The notes under the pieces were generated by a model that saw nothing but the letters and a program-made list of their open reading frames with translations, made no database searches and was not told where the DNA came from. From positions 91,262,031-91,326,030 of the forward strand of contig OY804584.1 in assembly GCA_963680875.1 (NCBI GenBank): a stretch of DNA of 64,000 nucleotides. The letters run 5' to 3'. A program made the position numbers and the translations under genes. The stretch's first letter is position 1. Every line of letters starts with the position of its first letter. Source of the DNA: Bathymodiolus brooksi. Taxonomy: Eukaryota > Mollusca > Bivalvia > Mytilida > Modiolidae. This document shows, in pieces, positions 23,481 through 34,692 of the stretch.

Positions 23481-24350
23481 GTAACTAAGTTTTTTTTTCA
23501 TTTGTTTTGAAAATTTACCTTTGGGGATCCCCAGTACGCACACATAGATACATTCAATTGGCATTGATGTGTGTCGGCCATGTATAACAAAATGAACTAA
23601 CCTGCTTGTTTTCCTACTTTAAACTAGACGGTGATGTAATTAAGTTACTGATATTTTCCAATTTGATGGCATTTTGCATTTAGCTACTCAAACAAGTAAA
23701 ATGCCCACAAAATCGTAAAATAAATCAGTAACCAGCTTGTGGCAATCAGCGTCCCTTGTAAACAACGTCACAGGATGACGATATATTACAAAAGTCAAAG
23801 TCGATAGATGGTTGTCTTAAGTATTTTTTCCGGAATTTTTTTTTATGTCAACAATACAAGCTTTTTTTTTCATTGGCATTTATTTATTTATCTCATATCT
23901 AACAATAATTGTCGATTATTAACAATAAACATTGTTTCTTTTATCTTTTTTTATTATCGGGAATCCAAGCCGCCATTGTATTTACATTACGAAAAAAGTA
24001 GTCCGGTGAACATCGTCTATCGAAAAATAAACTGACAAAACCCCGCCTCCATAAGCGCTTATACCCAATCAGAGTATAGGATTTCTAATTATGTAAATCA
24101 TATAAGAATTATAGTGCTATTAAAATTAGGAAATGTAGAAAGGGTACCTCTGAACTTGAAAACATTGTAAATAATACTAAATATGGCATACATTTGGCAA
24201 CTTTTCCCACTTCTGATACAATTTTGAGGCATTTAAATACAACTTATGAATATGTAAACAGTGGAAGTTCCTACTTTTGATCATACACTTTGAATATTGC
24301 AATAATACAAGTGCATTTTAATGTTTTGCAAAGCATTCCCATGTTAAATA
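23481..24350. other. AT-rich stretch, nothing recognised
   Basis: The 75-codon frame at 23808-24035 is F/Y/I-rich and has no domain. A short palindrome, ATAAGCGCTTAT, lies at about 24050. Confidence 0.4.
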
Positions 24351-24598
24351 TGGGCTGTCATGGACGTGATCACATGATAATTGGATTTACAACTACCTAT
24401 GCAATCAGTGTATATTATCACTAATGTTGTGAGTTCGATTCTTGAACAGGGTGAGGTGTACAACATTATGTGATAAAGTTCATCAGTGACTTGCGACAGG
24501 TCGGTGGTTTTCTCTGGTTTCCTCCATCAATAAAATTGACCACCACAATATAACTGAAATATTATTGAAAGTGAAGCTAAACACCATCAAACAAACAA
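24351..24598 (+). mobile_element. SINE family B copy with probable target duplication
   Basis: Head TGGGCTGTCATGGACGTGAT, B-box-like GAGTTCGATTC, shared body and tail CTAAACACCATC followed by AAACAAACAAA. The flanks CCCATGTTAAATA and CCCATGTAGAATA match at 11 of 13 positions, fitting a LINE-type target duplication. Confidence 0.8.
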
Positions 24599-25893
24599 AT
24601 AAAAACCCATGTAGAATATTTTGACTATGTGCTGTTGTATTTTTACATTTTGTACTCATTTAAGATAAATTTGTGTTTTTCCTTTTATCTAATTGCAAGT
24701 CAAACACACCCTTGTCAAGTGTTATAATGAACCTTAAATATATGAAATCAAATATGTACAGATGGCCACCAATGGTGAATATCTAGCCATTGGTAAATAA
24801 ATAACCATATAGCTTAAATGCTACCAATGGAACATTTGGCTAACAATAGCAATGGTAAAATCAACATTGGAATTTCAATTGATGACCGCCATTTTGTTTT
24901 CAGAGGAAATGACGCTATCCCGTTTTGTGTTTATTTCAGTAGCTAATAGAGTTATTTTTTCATTTAAAATACATTTAATCGTCAAATGTTAATTTAAGAA
25001 AATATTTATTTTACTTGAAAAAGGGGAGTGGGGATTCTTTCATGGAGTGTTTATTTTTTTTACTTTGGTTAGTAAAAAATGTTAACGTGACCATTAACGT
25101 AATTTAGTTACACTTTAAAACTAAATAATGTATTTAGGTGAAAACATTTATTCCAATTGCAAAAATGAAAAAGGGGGGATGTCCTTTCCAGTGTGATTTT
25201 TTTTTTTACATTTTTTACAATTTATTAATAAAACAGTCTTACCTCTTGGAAACTGCCCTTCTTACTACAACTGCACAAGACATTTCTACATTGACACAAT
25301 TCGACATTCTGATTTCTACAATATAAATAAAGATATTTAGTATGCTATGAATATGGCTCAAGCTGGCAGAAATTTTTGATTTTTTTTCTTATATGTAGGG
25401 CCTTAGCCAATCAGAAAACAGTTTTTTTTTAAACACTGTGACGTCAATAAAATCTGTTAACCAATCGGAAGACACTTCTTTCGATAGAACATCCCGACGA
25501 AAATATATGAATCCGGTATATTTCAATAATTAACTAACATCAAGCAAAACTCAAACTGTTTTTATCGAATACATACCAACTAATTACACAAAAATATTCA
25601 TATTTTATTCTAAAAAAATATATATCTGACAGGGATCCGGAGTAATACTCACAGATCGGTAGCAATATCCTTTCAGTTTTGAAAACAATTACCCCCTCCC
25701 CCCATTTACACGGTGCGGATTGGCACAATACTTTTCTGGGTTTTTTTCTGCGTTTCCTGACTAAGAGAGTTCGACAATAGACTGTGCGCGGGAGATGGGA
25801 CTATGAAAACGTGAAGGAATGTGTTTCACAATACTCCGAAACTGGCGATTTACTTTTGTATTTTTTCACAAATATTTTACCCCAAAGTAATAA
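24599..25893. other. AT-rich stretch, nothing recognised
   Basis: Contains chance frames at 25138 and 25540 only. GGAATGACGCTATCC-type and GTGACGTCAATA motifs occur, but no promoter-gene pairing can be made. Confidence 0.35.
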
Positions 25894-25980
25894 GCGAGTG
25901 AGTGATTGATTGTTGTTTAAAACCAACTCATCGATTTTTCAGCTATATCATGGCGAGAACAAGTTAATATTCAACGACCC
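25894..25980 (-). mobile_element. SINE family A fragment
   Basis: GAGTGAGTGATTGATTGTTG, the core CGATTTTTCAGCTATATCAT and GGCGAGAACAAGTTAAT belong to the 3' part of family A in reverse. It is followed directly by a family F TIR fragment. Confidence 0.65.
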
Positions 25981-26018
25981 TGACAAATGCCCAGCGTGTC
26001 AATGCGTTAAGACGGCAC
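25981..26018. mobile_element. TIR fragment, GTTAAGACGGCACTG family
   Basis: GCCCAGCGTGTCAATGCG followed by TTAAGACGGCACTG matches the right end of the complete element at 27373-27610. Solo end only. Confidence 0.55.
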
Positions 26019-26246
26019 TGCGACCTGACTGTGAAATGAAGAATTCAATATAACAACGCTGTTCATTAACTTTAGTGCCCAAGTGTAAATTTGGATAGCC
26101 TATTTAGCCATATTACCTTTCTTACTTATATTAGGCTTCACTTATTCACCATTTTGTAATTCAGGATACAGGTAGTGAGGTACATAACACTTTTAACGAC
26201 AGTGGTTAAAACCACATGAATAATTCCACCAATAACAACAAAATTA

Positions 26247-26510
26247 TGTTTGTTTGTTTGTTTAATGGTGTTTAATGCCACTTTCAACAATATTTCAGCT
26301 ATATCGTGGAGGTCTGTTTTATTGGTGGAGGACCCGGAGAAAACCACCAACTTGTCGCAAGTCATTGACAAACTTTATCACATAATGTTGACTGTTGTAC
26401 ACCTCACCCTGATCGAGATTCGAACTCACAACATCAGTGGTGATAGGCACTGATTGCATGGGTAATTGTAAATCGAACTACCATACGATCACGGCCACGA
26501 TGGTCCCGCA
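26247..26510 (-). mobile_element. SINE family B copy, full length
   Basis: Reads in reverse from the (GTTT)n tail and GGTGTTTAATGCC, through TTTCAACAATATTTCAGC, GGAGAAAACCACC and GATTCGAACTCACAAC (B box complement), to the head end ACGGCCACGATGGTCCC. It overlaps the opposing frames at 26138 and 26250, which are therefore artefacts. Confidence 0.8.
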
Positions 26511-26740
26511 ATAAAACTAACTATCGTCTCTCACCTGAAATCATTGTAAACAAAAACAGACCACACCACTGAAATGTCGATGGAAATGAATGTCCTGGTT
26601 TGGGACAGTCACACAAGTTTGGCTGAGTTTTCCCTTTTTAATAATTTGATCTCCAACGTCATTACAGATATAAACAAACAATAACAAAAACTTGCACAGA
26701 TTCTATTTAACTAAAAAGTACAATACACTATTATAATAAT

Positions 26741-26990
26741 GAGTGAGTGAGTGAGTGATTGTTGTTTAACGCCAATTTAGAAATGTTTCAGCTATATTAT
26801 GGCGAGAACACGTTAATTTTCAATGAGATGATGATGAGGTCCGCTTTGTTCTAGACCAACACGCTGAGTTGGATTTTTATAGTGCTAGCTCACTCGTGAA
26901 GCAACAGTCCGCGGTGAGACATGTCGCTCCATTCGGACACAGTATTCTTATTCCAAACCAAACAGTTTAATACTATAGCAGCTAAGAAGG
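26741..26990 (-). mobile_element. SINE family A copy, head missing
   Basis: (GAGT)n tail, GATTGTTGTTTAACGCCAAT, core, then GAGTTGGATTTTTATAGTGC and AGCTCACTCGTGAAGCAAC. It fades out before the tRNA-like head. Confidence 0.7.
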
Positions 26991-27372
26991 TAGAATCTGT
27001 CGTGTAAAAACCATTCTAAATCTTTACTGATACACAGAAAACATGGATGAGGAAATACACTTTTTGATCGTATCTCTTGCATGTAGAAAATTGTACCTAT
27101 TAATACAATATCTTTATGGCGGTAATAAAATTTAGTGAACGTTTTCAAGAACTTGTGAAAATGGTATCCTTGAGGTAGAAATTTTATGTCATCGCGATAA
27201 TATGGTCATAAAAGCATGAAATATATTACAAATTCAAGTAAAACGAACCAACTGAGAAATGTAAGCAACAGCTAAGAACTATGAAATAATACACGCAGAT
27301 ACGAGATATTGCACACTTTAAATCTGGGCTGTAGTTTTATTTCTCTTCGAGAATCGTGCAATAATCAAGATG

Positions 27373-27610
27373 CAGGGTCGTCTTAACAGCATTATAGGCG
27401 CCCTGGCAACACAGTGCACTGGGGCCCCTACCTACACAATTGCACTCAGGAATAAAAATTTAAATATTTATTGTATTGGTACTTCAAACATAATCATGTT
27501 TAAACATTAAATAACATGCGTACACAACATATCATAGATTAACATGGGTGTCTATGCTCGTGGGGCCACCGGGCAACTGCCCAGCGTGCCCATGCGTTAA
27601 GACGACACTG
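27373..27610. mobile_element. TIR element, CAGGGTCGTCTTAAC type
   Basis: The left end CAGGGTCGTCTTAAC and right end GTTAAGACGACACTG are inverted repeats. Sub-terminal GGCGCCCTGGCAAC and GGGCAACTGCCCAGC also mirror each other. Size 238 bp, non-coding. The flanking octamers TCAAGATG and TCTAGATA match 6 of 8, compatible with an old 8-bp duplication. Solo right ends occur at 25981 and 45335. Confidence 0.7.
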
Positions 27611-27736
27611 TCTAGATATGATATTTCATTGTTTCATGTTACAAATCATTTATACCACGGTTTTCGAGTTAAACGGTTAAACAATTGATGTTTGGCGTTC
27701 AATTGTTTAAGGTTTAACTCGGAAAGCTGGTAAAAA

Positions 27737-28087
27737 TAGTGCCGGATTTACCTATAGGCTAAATAGGCTGAAGCCTAGGGCCTCAAAATTTTGGGGGCCT
27801 CTGGTTAAGGTGTATAAAATTTTAACACTGTTATTGGACTTTCACAGTTATGCTGTCATAACGTACTGTACTTTCTAAACAACCCTTCAGTAATTTTCCT
27901 TACACAGTTGCACTCCATTTCAAAATATTGCAGAATTTTAAACACCCCTCATCATTTTCGCCTTTATTGAATTTGATTAAGCACACTTGTATCTTCCTCC
28001 AGTCGTGAATGTGCTGGTGGGGAATTTGGAGGGGCCTCACAAGTGGAGGAATAGAATAGGGCCTATCTTTATCTAAATCCGGCACTG
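27737..28087. mobile_element. hAT-like MITE, CAGTGCCGGATTTA ends
   Basis: The left TAGTGCCGGATTTA mirrors the right TAAATCCGGCACTG. The sub-terminal GCCTAGGGCC and GGGGCCT/AGGGCC blocks also mirror. Size 351 bp. The minus-strand frame inside it (27900-28085) is not a gene. Flanking octamers GGTAAAAA / GGTGTAAA match 6 of 8. Confidence 0.7.
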
Positions 28088-28530
28088 GGTGTAAATATTA
28101 CTTGACACATTATAGGTATTATTCTTTTAAACGTTCAGTTATCTGAGAAAAATAGCATTGATGAAAAATACTGATTAAAATAAAAATGACAATAATCATT
28201 GGCTTGAAAATAGTTTGTTACATGTAAAATACCTCCATCGATGATGTAAGTAAAGAAAAAATAACAAATATGACACCTGCTTAAATTAAAAGTTTAAAAC
28301 TAACATTGATTCACAATATTTCTTGTTTTAGGGGACATGCCATTCTTAATAAATTGTTTGTTTGTCCCAACGTGATCAGCAAGATAAAAAACGTGCATAC
28401 TTGGATTCTTTTTTCTTAAAATGAAAATCCGAGGCAGCGAAGCCCTATCTGCCTAATCTGGTCTTAAGAGTTTATGTAAAAATGTCTGAAATACATGAAA
28501 TTGGTGGAGTTTGACACAAAATTTAATAAG

Positions 28531-28745
28531 GGACCGTCGTGGCCGTGATCGCATAGTAGTTGGATTTACAACTACCTATGCAATCAGCATCTATCACCAC
28601 TGATGTTGTGAGTTCGAATCTCGATCAGGGCGAGGTGTACAACGTTGACTTGCGACAGGTCGGTGGTTTTCTCCGGGTCCTCCGGTTTCCTCCACCAATA
28701 AAATTGAAATATTGTTGAAAGTGGCGTTAAACACCATCAAACATG
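28531..28745 (+). mobile_element. SINE family B copy inside an inverted-repeat arm
   Basis: GGACCGTCGTGGCCGTGATC head, B-box-like GAGTTCGAATCTC, GGTCGGTGGTTTTCTCCGGG, CCTCCGGTTTCCTCCACC and the tail GTTAAACACCATCAAAC. It splits the left arm of the 3.5-kb element and so is younger than that element. Confidence 0.8.
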
Positions 28746-30524
28746 AAACTTGTGGACTTTAAAACAAAATTTTTTAATGAATAACATTTGATTTCGCGGC
28801 ATATTTTTTTAAATCAATAGTATCGTCACGGTATGTGTTTTCGTATGTCATATGTTTTCGTATCATCCATTTTATTTTGATTTCCACAATGCACGCGTTA
28901 TTTTTGACGTGTCTTCCGGTTTCTATTTCTGGAACGTAAACAGGACTCCAACGTGACATCTGTCAAAAATATTCAAGGTTGCTTTTAAAGACGTAAGTAC
29001 CAAAAATAGTGAACCTACCTACTGAACCATACTTTTTGTGATGCTAAAAATTTAGTTCATTTATAAAGTAGCTAGAAAAAAATCCAGAAGGGCTATATAA
29101 AATTGAACTATGTCGTCTGCCTCTCAGACACCGGCTCTTCCTGTCATGGGCCATGATGGGGTCACTGATCGTACTTGTAAACAAAAGAGCTGACTGAAAT
29201 GTGCCCGTTTCTTATATAAAATACATGTCACCTTGCAGTGCATGTGGTTTCAGCACTAAAAAAACATCAAAAGTAAACACAATTTTTAAAGTGGTCATTT
29301 TCAAACATTCTGTTATTTTATTTAGATGTAGTATGATTTGTAGATGGCCAGAACCAGGAAATTCTAAAACCAGCCTTTTCCGGATTTTATATTTGTTTCC
29401 ATCCCGTATATCGGTCCTGTTTTTACTTCATACGAAAACATATGACGCCATTTTACTGACAGCAAAAGTTGCCAGATAATCGAGAGTATATTGAAATACA
29501 AGAATGGCTTTTAAAACAATCTTATGTACAAAGAAATATTTAACTAACCATTCTTTGAAAATTCCAATCGTCATATGAATGAAGGGTTAACAGCTGCCGA
29601 TATGCATATTCATTACTCGTGAACTAGTGACCCGTATGACGTCAGATGCGTATGTTTACACTGTCGATACAGTTGAGAGTTCACCATACAAAGCAATGTC
29701 CCGACAGCTTTCAGTTAACATAAGTATTTTATACGTTATAAAACACCTATAGAATATCACTGTATTTCCATGTCCATTTTTTATACCCCAAATTTCCTTA
29801 AAAAAGTACCCATTGTTGCAGCTGCAAGTCATTCCAATGTTGTTTATCCTTTTGTCGTCTGCCCATTGAACACATTTCAAGTGTGGAAAGGGGGACAACT
29901 CTTAACAAGCAATAAATCTATGGAAAGCCGTAAGTGTCATTTCTTATTATCTGAAATCTTCATTTCTACAATTTTACAGATTAGACAGGAATGAGAAATG
30001 GTTCAAAAGTCATTCATTTCAACTTTTATTGATCTGTTTATTTGAGATAAGGATATCTACCATAAAAATTGAAAAACAAAATTTAATTAATGCCATTTTC
30101 AGCGTTGGATCGTTATTACGTTAAATTGTTTGAAGTTAATTTGGATTTTTTATTTTTTATTGTTATAAAACGTTTGAACAATATTACAAGACAGCACACC
30201 ATACCTTGGAACAAATTGCGCGCTGTTCCATCAATTTTACATACAGTAGGAGTGAATTGGAATAGCCGCTCCGAAATTGATACCGCCAACACAGGTAAGT
30301 GTGACGTAGAACTCAATAATAAACAAGTTTTGCTTAAGTGTTTGAAGGCTCTACATAAAGTTCATGTTAAAACATTTTAAAGGAGACTTGTATCTAGATA
30401 TTTTCAATATCTAATATTTCTTTCAACGCCATGAAAGAAAATAATTTACTATTGTTCCTTAAGGGCTCCGAAACCGATACCGCGAGGATACTAATAGTAT
30501 ACGAAAACCCATCACACGATGCTA

Positions 30525-30600
30525 ATTCTATTGTCGTATTTCTAGCTTCTAAACTCGAGGTTCCCACATTAAATATAATATGCTCATTTTTGCATGCTCA
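30525..30600 (+). repeat. Short dispersed repeat, copy 1 of 3
   Basis: TTTCTAGCTTCTAAACTCGA, GGTTCCCACATTAAATATAA and TCATTTTTGCATGCTC recur inverted at 31668-31742 and direct at 52058-52128. The 62-codon frame at 30431 covers it and is thus unlikely to be a gene. Confidence 0.65.
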
Positions 30601-31187
30601 CGACTGCAAAAATGGCTAAAATCCTTACAAGACAATAACGTCGGTATTGTTTCATTTCATTTATTTGGGGTTTGATGGCGGCTATCCAAAGGGATTGTTA
30701 ACTCTGTGGATATGATTAGTTTCTTAATTAATATCAATCAGTGATTAAAGAGAAGCAATGTAAAAAATATATACTCATTAAAATTTGAATAAATAATTAG
30801 CGATTTCACTGCTTGTGTGGGGTTTTTTGGGCATATATTTATCTTATCTAATGTTTTGTTATTTTATCTATGTGTGACTTGTTTGAAACAATGCTGATGT
30901 CGAAATAAATTTTATTATTCAATTTTATTTATTTATTATTTATTGGACAATAGTTGACTATCATATATTTGCCTTTATCATCTGTGCAAGACAAAACAAA
31001 GAATCTGAAAAGGGTTTACTTAATACAAACAACTGAACAAAAAACAAATACAAGGACATATGTAAATCAGAGAGATGTTATGCTAACAAAAACAAGGAAT
31101 TAAACAACTACTGAATATACCTTAATGCATAGCAAGTACATTATAGCATACGAATGCCACGATAATGCCCCGCGAATGTGAAAAGTG

Positions 31188-31322
31188 GTACAATTAGAGA
31201 AATATTTTGACTTCTCCCTGTACTCTCACCACTACTCCCTGTTGTCTCTCACTTCTCTTTTGTCAGCACCTGAAAGAGAAGTCACTTCTCCCTCTGATTT
31301 CAAAGTAGTGGGAGCCCTGATA
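31188..31322. mobile_element. Solo right end of the AGGGCTC hAT-like family
   Basis: Matches the reverse complement of 16453-16565: ACTTCTCCCTGT...TCTCACCACT, CTGAAAGAGAAGTCACTTCT and the terminal GTGGGAGCCCT. No matching left end of the same copy lies nearby. Confidence 0.65.
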
Positions 31323-31667
31323 ACCTGTTCCAAAATTTTAAATATTACTTAAATAAATATCAAGGATATAGGTTCCAGACCGTACGAGTATTTTGACAGT
31401 ACACATAATGTTCCATATCCAGAAATTGAGGGTACTTTCCTCATAAATATTCATCATATTTAAATTAGATTTTGATCACGTGACTGCAGTTTCAAGCTTG
31501 ATGGATCGTTTATTAGATTTGTCAAAAAATAGCCTATAGTACGGAAATTCAATGTGTCCGTCAATGATTCGAAAATTAAAAGTTATTGTTTATTTCCGCA
31601 AAGTTTTTCTTCTGTCAAAATTCAAATATTTTTGTTTTGTAACGATTTTAGACATGTCTTTGATATC

Positions 31668-31742
31668 GCGATCATGCAAAAATGATCATATTATATTTAA
31701 TGTGGGAACCCCGAGTTTAGAAGCTAGAAATATAAGGTTAGT
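31668..31742 (-). repeat. Short dispersed repeat, copy 2 of 3 (inverted)
   Basis: Reverse complement of the unit at 30525, sharing ATTAAATATAATATGATCAT after inversion. It underlies most of the 88-codon frame at 31552, which is therefore rejected as a gene. Confidence 0.65.
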
Positions 31743-31916
31743 TAATATAATTACATATATTATTGAGGAATCTAAATTAATTTCAGAAAATATGTCGCCA
31801 AATGTCATTCATTGTTAAATTTTGTGTCACACGCCACCAGTTTCATGTATTTCAGACATTTTTACATAGACTCTTAAGGCCAAAAAAGGGTTCGTCGCCT
31901 CGGATTTTCATTTTGT

Positions 31917-33339
31917 CCAGGAACCTCGAATATTTAATTGTTTTCATTAATTTTTATTTCATTTAATTCAGCTTGATTCAATGTATCATTTTCAAGTTCA
32001 GAAAATGACACACATGCAATTATGAATGATATCGTCTATATAGATCATATGAAAATTGCAGACGTCCCGGCGTCGCCATCTTAGATATGCAAATGAGCAA
32101 AGTACCCATAATTTCTGGCTATGCCGGACCACGTATACCAGTCGGAAAGCAAACCCATGATTTGACCGTTATAGCTAGTGATTCTAAAACCACGCAGTCA
32201 GGGGGCGATAACCGTAAAAAATTCCCGCTAGGTGCCGCTTTACAAGTCCCGCAAAATTTTTCTTTCGCGCCGTTGTAGGATAAACGTGAAATAAAGTATT
32301 AAATGGACAAAATTGTGATAGAAACGTGATTTCTATAAAATATATATATATTTTTTGCAATGACTGGCTATATCAGACAAGCGACCGGGGTTTATATCAG
32401 TCAAAAACGTGTTTCGAATCGTGCATTCTAGAATGTGTAAAAACACGAGGTTCGGTTTGTTTACATTTTGCGGCCAATGAAAAAGCTGACACAATTCTAT
32501 ATTAGGACATGAAATTGATGATACAGGCGTGATATAGCATCATCAACCAATAAAAAATGCTCTCTCAACTGGAAATCCCGTCACCCTGAACGGAAATCAT
32601 TCCAGAAAGAAGATTCGACGAGGCATGTTTTTTTTTAAATATTCGCCTTGTTTTCCTGTAAAATTTGCGCATTTTGGTTAACATTTCTCCCTCAAAACAC
32701 CCATAGAGTGTGTACATGTCTGAATTTTATTAGATTTATTAATATCTACATTTTAACCGAAAGTTTACAGTATAAATTACACCAAAACTGCATTGTTTAC
32801 TTCAGTTAACGACCCCCCCTTTTTCTCCCGTCTCATCAATACACTAAGTTTTCTGTCAGGTACTCTTGTACATATCTAATGTGGCGATTATTTCAGAGGT
32901 AATTAGTTTATAAAATATATTTAGGAATGCTGATTTTCTTCTGCAAATGAATTATGAATAGAATAGAATAACATATATGTTATTGCCTAATCATAGCCTA
33001 GGGCCCACATGAGGCATCATTAACAATATGAACATTCATGATTGATAAATGAGACATACACACACAAGAAAATGGACATAGGTCAGGGTTTTTATATTTC
33101 TAAAAATATAAATATAATTATTATTATTTAGTGGATCATGTTCTGGTTTGTCCCCTAGGCCTATATCTTGCATCCAGTGTGAAACTGTACATATGTTGCA
33201 TATTCCTTAACAAACAGTAAACCTGCTAAAAACACCAAGGGACGGTGCTTCTGACACACCCCGTCTATTAATTGCATTTTCTCACAATTATATAGGTAAT
33301 TACACAATGACTGACAAACAAAAACCAGCCAGTGTGTGT
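31917..33339. other. Intergenic stretch with a GC-richer island
   Basis: Around 32050-32275 the DNA is GC-richer and holds CGCCATCTT, the octamer ATGCAAAT (32090-32097) and an E2F-type TTTCGCGCC (32263-32271). This looks promoter-like but no gene start can be tied to it. The 63-codon frame at 32087 is unassigned. The rest is AT-rich. Confidence 0.35.
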
Positions 33340-33347
33340 TATAAATA
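33340..33347 (+). promoter_or_regulatory. TATA box of the CxxC gene
   Basis: TATAAATA, 100 bp upstream of the ATG at 33440. A start of transcription near 33370 would leave a 5' leader of about 70 bases. The spacing supports the reading frame that follows. Confidence 0.55.
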
Positions 33348-33439
33348 GAAAGTAGGCAAAATTTGGTAACTGTATATAATATTTAATTGATTGAACAACT
33401 GTGTATTTTGCAAGACTGTCATTTTACCATAGTTGAGTA

Positions 33440-34024
33440 ATGCCCCAAAAAACAAACTGTTCTGAGGCCCACAGTGGCAGGGATCCTGAGCCCTGTGTTC
33501 ATTGTAAGGAACCTTATTCAAAGTCATCTCGTTATGTTCATTTAGTTCAAAAGAAGAATGATCCAAAACACACAGTTTTCTATGAATATGTGAAAAATAA
33601 ATATAGTTATGCAGATGATGACTGCATTTGTCGCAGATGCGACAAGAGACTTCATAATTTAATGAAGGAGGATGCAATAGGGCCAGCCAAAAAAATCAAA
33701 GTTGAAAGTGTACTATATGGGGCATCATGTAGTACTACTGACACTAGAACAGAGTTTGATGTTTCATTTGAAATTGACCAACCTGAGTTAGAACAGGTCT
33801 CTGTAAGTCAGTATGAAACACATACTTCAGATCAAAATACATGTTATTTACAAGGAAAACAAATGTGTGGTTCTGTCTGTGATACATTGTCACTTGAAAA
33901 TAAATTTTTTTATGAAAAGATACACAATAAATTTTGTGAATATATTTTAGGTTTAAAGAAGACTGCATGTAATATTTCGGCCAAGTCTGAACTAGGAAGA
34001 TTTTCTATAACAGACTTTATCTAA
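33440..34024 (+). CDS. Small protein with paired CxxC zinc-binding motif
   Basis: A 194-codon frame starting at an ATG with A at -3 relative to poor +4, stop at 34022-34024. Residues 19-22 read CVHC and, about 40 residues on, CRRC (about 65-68), with CIC just before. The arrangement C-x2-C ... C-x-C-x2-C suggests one zinc-binding module in the first 75 residues. Next come a basic AKKIKVE stretch (about 83-90) that could act in nuclear import, an acidic Ser/Thr-rich middle, and a C-terminal segment rich in aromatic and charged residues. Composition is that of a real protein, unlike neighbouring chance frames. I do not recognise the family. It may be a complete small gene or the 5' exon of a larger one (a possible weak donor lies near 33950). 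Transposon-associated DNA-binding proteins are one alternative. Confidence 0.55.
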   Translation: MPQKTNCSEAHSGRDPEPCVHCKEPYSKSSRYVHLVQKKNDPKHTVFYEYVKNKYSYADDDCICRRCDKRLHNLMKEDAIGPAKKIKVESVLYGASCSTTDTRTEFDVSFEIDQPELEQVSVSQYETHTSDQNTCYLQGKQMCGSVCDTLSLENKFFYEKIHNKFCEYILGLKKTACNISAKSELGRFSITDFI

Positions 34025-34261
34025 CCTCATATACGTTTTCCTTTGAAATTAACGAAAGTCTGGTACAAGGTGTCTGATACAATATGTTGTATCACCACAC
34101 TGTGGTGATAAAAGAATGGCGCGACGTTGCACGAGACGTTCTCTGCCGAACTACTTTGACATGACCTCATATCATTGCAGTGTGAGAGTTGGAGACCAAT
34201 AGAAATCTTTCCCGCGGGTGTCTGAGATTTTTCCGTCTTGCCCTCTTACCGGTGTTTGATT

Positions 34262-34692
34262 CTTTTTCTCACTAATATTTTATTGAAAGTACAGTATTTT
34301 CCTTCATGAGACACCTCATACATGAAATATGACGTGACACATATTTTGACGTCATTGAAGAATTTTCCCAAGAACGCATGTAAGTACCTATTTCTTCCGT
34401 AAACCAACAACTTTCACTATCACGAACTCCTAGAGACCCCCGCCATTGATCAGTAACTAATTTGCATGAATTATCAGATCAATATCATAAAATTGAGCGT
34501 TATGAAATACACATCACATAAAATTGACTTTTGTGACACCGATTGATAAACTAAGTAGCTTTCTACTGATATTTGAGCTTTTCTCACCGGCTAATATTTT
34601 ATTGAAAGTACAGTAATTTCGTTCCTGAGACACCCCATACATGAAATATGACGTGACACATATTTTGACGTCATTGAAGAATGACGCCAAAG
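34262..34692. repeat. Direct duplication carrying a CRE palindrome
   Basis: Copies at 34262-34373 and 34577-34692 (offset 319 bp) share AATATTTTATTGAAAGTACAG, shortened here to its first 20 bases AATATTTTATTGAAAGTACA, and GAAATATGACGTGACACA. Each carries the full CRE palindrome TGACGTCA (34347-34354 and 34666-34673). High identity. Confidence 0.75.

Larger units (their letters stand above)
28417..31916. mobile_element. 3.5-kb element with long inverted ends
   Basis: The left arm 28417-28530 and right arm 31816-31916 are reverse complements (ATGAAAATCCGAGGC / GCCTCGGATTTTCAT, then TGTCTGAAATACATGAAA / TTTCATGTATTTCAGACA). The homology resumes on the left at about 28778 after a SINE B insertion (28531-28745), so the arms were at least 160 bp before that insertion. 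No transposase or other known domain was recognised in the interior; frames at 29201, 29770, 30090, 30431 and 31552 are unassigned. Confidence 0.55.

Noticed and set aside
16453..31322. One 15-kb transposon bounded by the AGGGCTC ends
   Set aside because: The left end at 16453 pairs with the right end at 18860, supported by flanking AGTCTGC; the 31.2-kb copy is a separate solo end.
30431..31818. Two small frames at 30431 and 31552 as genes
   Set aside because: Both overlap copies of the same short dispersed repeat in opposite orientation, which also occurs in intron 3 of the integrase gene.
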